From NCBI RefSeq assembly GCF_012489685.1, contig NC_080042.1:28649158-28713157 (forward strand): a stretch of 64,000 nt of DNA, written 5' to 3'. Each line of letters opens with the position of its first letter. The first letter of the stretch is position 1. The translations under genes were made by a program, and so were the position numbers. The notes beneath the pieces were generated by a model that saw only the letters and a list, made by a program, of their open reading frames with translations, did not search any database and had not been told where the DNA came from. This DNA comes from Lotus japonicus. Taxonomy: Eukaryota; Streptophyta; Magnoliopsida; Fabales; Fabaceae. Below, in pieces: positions 58,325 to 64,000 of this stretch.

Positions 58325-58955
58325 TCGGGTCCCTATCTTGAGTGTCTTCTCGCCAAATTTCGGTTCCTTGGTCTCCTCGATCGGTGTAGGCCTGACTCGC
58401 CCCTCGCCCCTCGCCCCTTGGGTCTAGGTTCTCTTCTGGCGCATTGACCTCGTTACATCGGTGTCCCACCGAGGCGTTCCTTTTCCCGTACTGATCTACC
58501 GCGTTGCAGTAGCACTCCCTCGCTGTTTTTTGGTCCACAACCACTCTCCCAATTTGTCCATTCGGCAAAGGATATTTAACCGCCAAGTGTGCCGTCGAAA
58601 TCACAGCGCACAGGCGGTTCAAGGTGTTCCTGCCTATTATCACTCGCCCGCCGAATGTGGTGTCAAGGTCAAGGATGCCTCTCACCCACACTTGCTCGCC
58701 CGCAAACCCCAGCAGAGTTCCTGCATAAGGAGTGAGATCTGCCTCATTCAAACCGAGCCGATCAAATACCCCACCGTAAATGATGTCCGCCGAACTCCCT
58801 TGATTGAAAAGCACTCGTTGTACATTAAGTTGGTTGACGCGAAGGAGGATTACAATCCGATCGTCCATATGTGGCTTTATTCCAATGAAGTAACTAGACG
58901 AGAAGGTAATGTCTGGATGTGAAAAACCAAAAGGAACTTCTGTTACCGTGTTCAC
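58317..58955 (-). pseudogene. Tat protease region, active-site Asp lost
   Basis: 212 residues between gag and RT. The aspartic protease flap and core are recognisable (VLLRVNQLNVQRVLFNQGSSADIIYGGVF split over the active site; YAGTLLGFAGEQVWVRG), but the usual D-T-G triad reads N-Q-G, which removes the catalytic Asp. Without it the polyprotein cannot be processed. The C-terminal 60 residues are charged linker. It overlaps gag by 4 bases and RT by 8, so gag, protease and RT are in different frames here. Confidence 0.82.
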
Positions 58956-59503
58956 CGCCCTAGCATACCGCTTTCTAGTGGAGCTCTACCGCCCTGCACT
59001 CTAGTAGGCCTTCCTGCCGCTATCAGTTTCCTGACCTCACGCTGTAACGTGCGGCACTCCTCTGTGACATGGCCCATGGCCTGGTGATAAACGCACCACT
59101 CACCCCTCGACTCGCCGCTTATTCGCGTTGTTAACGGCTCTCGGAGGATTTTTGACGTAGATAGTTTGTCAAAGCATGTCAGCTTTCCCTTTAGAGATGA
59201 GTTTGTCCACTCCTTCGGGGATTTCCAATAGCTTTCCCTTTGCAACATCCGAAGCTTCGCCACTGTATTCGCTTCGTGAGCCTCCGCGTCCTGCTGCTCC
59301 AGACCACGACTTATGTCGCGAATCAGCCACCTCCAATCTCCGAGAGTGTCCAACGACCAAGGTGATGGCGATTTTCCTTCTGAGGATTTCAGCAAGGAGA
59401 CTGAAAATTCCGCCTCCTCCTCACGTCGCCCTCTATATGCTTGATGCGGATTGCGCGTGTGTCTCATCCTTCGTTCTCCTTGTCGACGTTGCGCTTCCAT
59501 CAA
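58952..59503 (-). CDS. Tat Gag, shortened
   Basis: 183 residues. The C-terminal part WCVYHQAMGHVTEECRTLQ, then VRKLIAAGR is the CX2-4-H-type region of Tat gag proteins. The capsid domain normally found upstream is missing, and the N-terminus is charged and unlike gag. The first codons (MMEAQRRQGERR) start about 140 nt from the LTR. An internal deletion fusing the gag start to its end is the simplest reading. Confidence 0.7.
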   Translation of the reverse strand: MMEAQRRQGERRMRHTRNPHQAYRGRREEEAEFSVSLLKSSEGKSPSPWSLDTLGDWRWLIRDISRGLEQQDAEAHEANTVAKLRMLQRESYWKSPKEWTNSSLKGKLTCFDKLSTSKILREPLTTRISGESRGEWCVYHQAMGHVTEECRTLQREVRKLIAAGRPTRVQGGRAPLESGMLGR

Positions 59504-59643
59504 GTGTCACCAGCAAATCAAGAATTTGACTCAGAAATCGAAAACCGAAGAGAATCGCACGAAAAAACGAACTTCACTCGGTTAAACTATGCTCCACGTA
59601 GTCCGGGAATCGAAATCTACCGTTCCCCACAGACGACGTCAAA
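59504..59643 (-). other. Tat leader with a degenerate primer site
   Basis: Directly inside the 5' LTR the sense strand reads TTTGACGTCGTCTGTGGGGA, similar to the GTCTGTGGG region of Tat leaders, but no clean TGG-starting primer site is visible. Confidence 0.4.
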
Positions 59644-59964
59644 TGTTCCTTCATGAACATTGAGATGAGGTATAGTACCTAAGATGCAAGGAACGTGATG
59701 CGAGATTTCTAGAGATAAGTGAGAGCGTAACTGCTTAGAGAGAGAAAGTAACTGAATTTCAAGCTTGTTATTGCATAAATGAGCTAAGAGTCCTTTATAA
59801 TTGGTATCCCTCCCCTATTTATAGTTGGGGGAGTTGGGCCTAGCGCCTCTAAATCATCAAAATGGGCCAGTTGGGCCTTCGGGACAAGGGCCTAAGTCCC
59901 TAATGTAATTCCTGCCTTAAGCCAGCGCCCCTAGGTGAGGGACCCAGGGGTCTCGCCCAGTCCA
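59644..59964 (-). repeat. 5' LTR of the Tat element
   Basis: 321 bp, TG ... CA in the sense direction, followed on the right by the duplication GTGTC. Differs from 36994-37313 at several single bases. Confidence 0.92.
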
Positions 59965-59969
59965 GTGTC

Positions 59970-60144
59970 CGTTGAAAGAATCAATCCGTTGGAGGGCAAT
60001 TTTGGATTTTCCAGGACATGCTATGGCTGAAAGTCGTAGGTAAGGTGGTGAGAATAGTACACTTGCTTTTGTAAGAATGACAATGACATTGCGTTAGCCT
60101 AGTTGACTCTTGATGTTTGGCGACGCTTCATGTTGGAACTTGAG
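59970..60144 (-). repeat. SIRE-like LTR, piece 3 of 3
   Basis: Continues piece 2 and matches the LTR at about 7205-7350 (CCGTTGGAGGGCA, CTTCATGTTGGAACTTG). It is interrupted at 60145 by another LTR, and the remaining part is not in the window. Confidence 0.85.
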
Positions 60145-61456
60145 TGTAAGACCCAAATTTCAGACTTGGATTTAAATAATTATTTTTAATTATTTTTCCA
60201 ATCCAAGAGTAGAACCGGTTTAACTATAAAAGGACCTCGTGAAAGAGAATGTTGTTTTGGATGACTTGATGAAGAATAACGTTCAGAAAATAGCTTGAGG
60301 ATAGTACTGTAGTCAGTATAAGAGTTAGCACGAGTCATTTCCACACCCGACTAAGGTTGAGAGGGTCCGAAAAGGGCTATCTCCGCTCTTAAAGCACTAT
60401 TTTAGCGAAATTCAAAACTCTTAGAAAAATAAGAATCTTTCTTTATTTTTCCCATGACCTTTCATTTTGGAACTCTGGACTGTACGCACGATAGGTTTCA
60501 CTTCTCGGAAGTCCGACGACGCTAAATTCTATTCTCTCAGAAGTTAAAATTTAAGCCCTGAATGAAGACTTTTTCTATTCGGAGCTTCTAACGAAGTTTC
60601 CATTCGCATTGTCAGATTTCTTTCGACGTTTGCAACCTTTCTTCAGAAGGAAGTTTCTCCATGCGAAATTAATTGCAAAAAGTAGTTCTGCGGCATATTT
60701 TGAAGCAGACTGCGTTCAAGCCATTTTCTCATTTAAAATGAATCCGAAACAAGTATCGTCCTTTTATGGAAGGATACTTAGCTTAATTGCATAATATGAC
60801 AACGTCATATTTGTTCTAATTGTCTAACAATGATTCTTTGGCTTAATTCTTACTCACTTCTTTGTCTATGAATCATTTTTTCATTTGCTCAAAGTGATCC
60901 TAAATTATATTTTATCATTTCAAAAAGCTCATCATAATTTTTGGTATAATAATATATCATCTCTACATTTTTCTCTTAACTCTATGGGATAAATCTTCCG
61001 GTGTCTAAATTAATTCGTACCAATTTTAAAAATATCTTTTCAAAATATCTTTACAAAATATCCAATTTATTCTTATCCTCCTCCTCTAACACTCGACATC
61101 TCTCTCATTCTCTCCATTTCATTTGTTTCCTTCTCCAGACCCATTTTCTTTCCTTCTTCACTTACATCCCTTTCTCTTACTCTGCTGCACACCCACGCTA
61201 ACCATCATCACCATTTTCCTTCTTCCTTTATCCTTCTCACCACCATTTTCCTCCTTGCTGCCCACGCACACATGTTTCTTCTTTCTTTCTTTCCTACTTT
61301 CACGTTGCTTCCTTTCCATTGTAGCAAGCCACCACCGTCCCTTCTCCATGAAGAAACCAGCCCATGTCTTCTTCTTCCATGGCCGCACCACACCCACGCA
61401 CCCACACCACCAAGTTTCCTTCCTTTCTCTTATGCAAGCGTGACAACACAGCCACC
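60145..61456 (+). repeat. Tekay-type LTR, left part, diverged
   Basis: Starts TGTAAGACCCAAATTT and is homologous to the first part of 20392-23964 (GGAACTCTGGACTGTACGCACGATAGGTTTCAC is shared over 60467-60499 as two adjacent blocks). From about 60780 it differs and becomes CT-rich (61080-61330), as expected of a transcribed leader. A perfect 8-bp inverted repeat, AATATGAC/GTCATATT, is near 60795-60813. The open frames in the CT-rich part are low-complexity and not genes. It stops at 61456, where a reverse LTR begins. Confidence 0.75.
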
Positions 61457-61469
61457 TGTAACACCCTAA

Positions 61470-61740
61470 GGTACACAAAGAAGTGCTAATCGCATTTGGT
61501 AACTTTCCTAGTCACTTGGGCTCACCGCCTCGATGGCCAACCAAACTGCTCAACGAGCAAAAGAATGCAGCTCGCACTCAGTGACCTTTCAACTTACCAT
61601 GGCTCACCATCTCGATGGCCAAACAAACAGCTCAACGAGCAAAAGAGTATCAACATACTCAGAACTGACTAGTTCCCCGGCTTATCCCTTGGATTGGCCA
61701 ACCAATAAAACTTGCTCATCGAGCAAAGTGCCAACGCACA
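61470..61740 (-). repeat. hairpin array, fourth variant
   Basis: AAGTGC/GCATTT (loop TAATC, with one G-T pair), TGCTC/GAGCA (loop AAC), GAGTAT/ATACTC (loop CAAC), GAACT/AGTTC (loop GACT), TTGCTC/GAGCAA (loop ATC). Design as in 40640-41176 with partly different stems. Confidence 0.7.
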
Positions 61741-63639
61741 ATAGTTTCCCCAGAAACCTGGATCCGACGACACTTCTCATTTTCAAAACTTAATGTTCAA
61801 GCCCTAAACTTTCGTCTGAGTCTTTTATCATTACATTAAGGGTTTTGAGGTTGTTTAATACATTATGGAGGTTCATTATGAAATTGTTTAAGTTTCGTCT
61901 CTAATCCTATTAGTTTCAAAGATCCCATAATTCCAATGATTCCCTGGAGAAGGTCTCAAAACAAAAGGTCCATCATCACCCAAGTAATGGCCCGAGAAGT
62001 TCCCAGGTAAGCTGGCCGGGCACAATGACTCATTAAAAGCCCTTCTTGCCTTAGACAGAACAACCCAAGTTCTTACGTGAATTCAAATGGGGTTTTTCCA
62101 ATATCATTTTCAAACTCAATTTTCCTTTGAGAAGGTCTCGATCCATAAAACAATAATAGGGTACGAACCTCGGTCCGTCCCATCAAACTTTATCCAAAAA
62201 CTCGTCAGGAGTCTGGCATAACTACCCGTTATCCACTATCTTGACGTTCCTCACTCATTCGCACAATTGCACGGTATATTCAATATAGTCAGCAATTCAA
62301 GTGCGTAATAGAAAGACACAATATAATCAATATAATCCAAATATCATGTGAACAAGTAATCCCATAGCCTATAGTTAACCATTTAACAATTAAGCATGCG
62401 AGTCAATTATCAACATATCAATGCGATAAATCCTGATCTCCCATGTCGGCCGAAGCCCAGAAAATGGAGACACACGTCTCAATCAGTTCACTCGGCCGAA
62501 GCCTTCAGAAAACATTTTCAATCCAGACAATTCATATGCATAAACAATAATTCAATTCGAATTTATCGACGCCTACAAAGCATTAGCTAGCAAGTAAGTT
62601 GCCCTAACCTCGAACTCGTCCAGTGTGTTCAAGCAAGGCTCCTTCACAATCCTCTTTTCCTGCTCCAAGTGTTCCTCCAAACGAATCTTTGAGCAAACGA
62701 AGCGAAAGTCAATCAAAACAAGTCAATTCGGTCAATACAATACTAACTAGCGTTTAGACAAAGCTTAAGAAGCTTCAGAGTACAATTTTTAAGCATGAAT
62801 AGACGACAGAACCTCGTTCGCTAAAACGAGCATAACTCGAGCTACAGAACTCGGAATGACACGAAACCAGCGCCAAAATTTCGACAATCGAAAGAGCTAC
62901 GCAATGGCTCAGGTCATAGAGACCCAAAAATTATTTTTGGACACGGTACCCTAAGCAATAGGTTTCGGCCACTATGTAAAATAGGGTTTCCGAGCTTTTT
63001 CTTCGATCTAAATCGATTCCTCGGTATTCTTAGGCGATATCTAGGCCAAGGAAACTCTCAGAAAAATTATCGAATCGAAATCTGTCGCAGGGGTATTTTG
63101 GTCAATATTTTTAGCTTAGAAACTCAAAATCAGAATTTCGAAAAACAAATTAGATGGGGTTGATACCAACGACGATTATAACGACTAATCTTACTAACGC
63201 TAAGCTCAGTCGAGGGTTTTAAGCCCAAAGGTTGGAACTTTAGCCAAAAATGGGTATTATGAGCAGAATTGAAACTCGGCGGCATTTCGGCGAGAATCGG
63301 CGAAATGTAATCCGCTAAACATGCTCATGGGCACGCAGGGAATAAGTTTGGATAGAAAGATGAAGTTATTTGGATAGTTTTGCCAAAAAAACTCAAAACT
63401 TAGAGCATAGAAGAACATAGAAAAAAGCTACGGAAACGACGATCAGAGGTAAGGATTAGCGACTATACCTCGATACCTTCAAGTAGCAACTGTTGAATCA
63501 ACGATCAAGCAAGAAATGGCAAAAATCTCTTATCCTCCTCCTCTTGGTGAAGCTCGCGGGTTTGGGAAAGAAAATGGTGAATTTTTTTGTTTTTTATTTT
63601 TCAAGCTACAACAACATATATATAGTGAATGAAATGGAA

Positions 63640-63750
63640 GATATTTTGTAAAGGTTAGATAAGGATAGAAAGATATTTGTAAAGATCGGATAAGGATGAA
63701 TAGATATTTATCAAAGATCGGATAAGGATGAATAGATATTTTGTAAACCG
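63640..63750. repeat. 31-32-bp tandem repeat
   Basis: Three full and one partial copies starting GATATTT(T)GTAAAG, located upstream of the LTR promoter region in the sense direction. Confidence 0.75.
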
Positions 63751-64000
63751 GTACATATTAGTTTAGATATCGGAGGATTTAACTCATAGAGTTAAGATAA
63801 AAAATATAAGAGCGATTCCGATTTTTCCTACTGATTCCAACGTATTTTAGACACGATATTCTTCCCGCTGAATCTTCTAATTCTTCAAAGAGATATCAGT
63901 ACGATTTTTGGTTTTCGAGGCTTGTTTTTAATGTTTGCCGGCTTAAAATGCACTTTATGGTTTTGACCTCGGATGTAGAAACTTCCATCTAAAGAAAGAT

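Larger units (their letters stand above)
36994..59964 (-). mobile_element. Tat-lineage Ty3/gypsy element, interrupted twice
   Basis: Two 320-bp LTRs (36994-37313 and 59644-59964) are flanked by the duplication GTGTC (36989-36993 and 59965-59969). Sense order on the minus strand: short gag, protease, RT, RNase H, second (archaeal-type) RNase H, integrase. The second RNase H is a Tat hallmark. Between integrase and the 3' LTR lies an antisense ORF on the plus strand, also known in this lineage. Nested insertions at 39680-50296 and 53384-57326 break the antisense ORF and pol. Without them the element is about 8.4 kb. Protease active-site loss, stops and frameshifts show it is dead. Confidence 0.95.
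61457..64000 (-). repeat. reverse Tekay-type LTR with internal deletion, cut by window end
   Basis: Begins TGTAACACCC, then joins sequence equivalent to 40882 onward, so about 1.2 kb of the LTR is missing after the first bases. It continues to the window edge with the general order of the 39680 LTR (hairpin array 61470-61740, CTCGGCCGAAGCC at about 62500, AAGTTGCCCTAACCTCGA near 62595). The region 63640-63750 holds 3.5 copies of a 31-32-bp repeat (core AAGATCGGATAAGGATGAAT). Confidence 0.78.

Noticed and set aside
61123..61478. Overlapping open frames of about 100 codons on both strands
   Set aside because: Low-complexity CT-rich sequence keeps several frames open; it looks like an LTR leader and has no domain.

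Overview
The window is eukaryotic plant DNA made almost entirely of nested LTR retrotransposons, with one short island (about 12.8-17.1 kb) that looks like ordinary host DNA. The type of Ty1/copia element with an extra envelope-like ORF, the Tat element with an antisense ORF, and the very long Tekay-type LTRs suggest a papilionoid legume. That placement rests on recall of families, not on a search.

Layout, left to right. (1) 1-7856, minus strand: a SIRE-type Ty1/copia element with 5' LTR, gag, broken pol and a broken envelope-like ORF; its 3' end is off the left edge. (2) 7857-12821: part of a Tat (Ty3/gypsy) antisense ORF carrying a Tekay-type LTR. The same composite, with the same junction, recurs at 38401-43334. 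(3) 12822-17095: the host island, with a Helitron 3' end, an intact two-exon gene for a secreted cysteine-rich defensin-like peptide (minus strand, 15073-14536), and a 212-bp poly(A) retroposon with a 10-bp target duplication. (4) 17096-32031: a reverse solo LTR (duplication GTAAG) split by a whole Tekay-type element at 20392-31718 (duplication CGTAC). The two 3.57-kb LTRs of that element look identical except for one T, but its genes are dead. (5) 32120-60144: a SIRE-type LTR cut into three pieces by a 4.3-kb solo LTR (32573-36888, duplication GCTAA) and by a Tat element (36994-59964, duplication GTGTC). The Tat element is itself split by a Tekay-type element (39680-50296) and by a 3.9-kb solo LTR (53384-57326, duplication GGTGG). 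(6) 60145-64000: two more LTR pieces in opposite orientations.

No autonomous element survives: every pol has stops, frameshifts, deletions or lost catalytic residues. The insertion order can be read from the target duplications: SIRE-like LTR, then the Tat element, then the Tekay-type insertions inside it.

The most unusual signal is inside the long Tekay-type LTRs. At a corresponding place, each LTR subfamily carries an array of short inverted repeats. Within an array the loop is constant while the two stem arms change together, some with G-U type pairs. The arrays differ in sequence between subfamilies but keep this design, which suggests selection for structure, probably in RNA. The defensin-like gene is the only convincing host gene.
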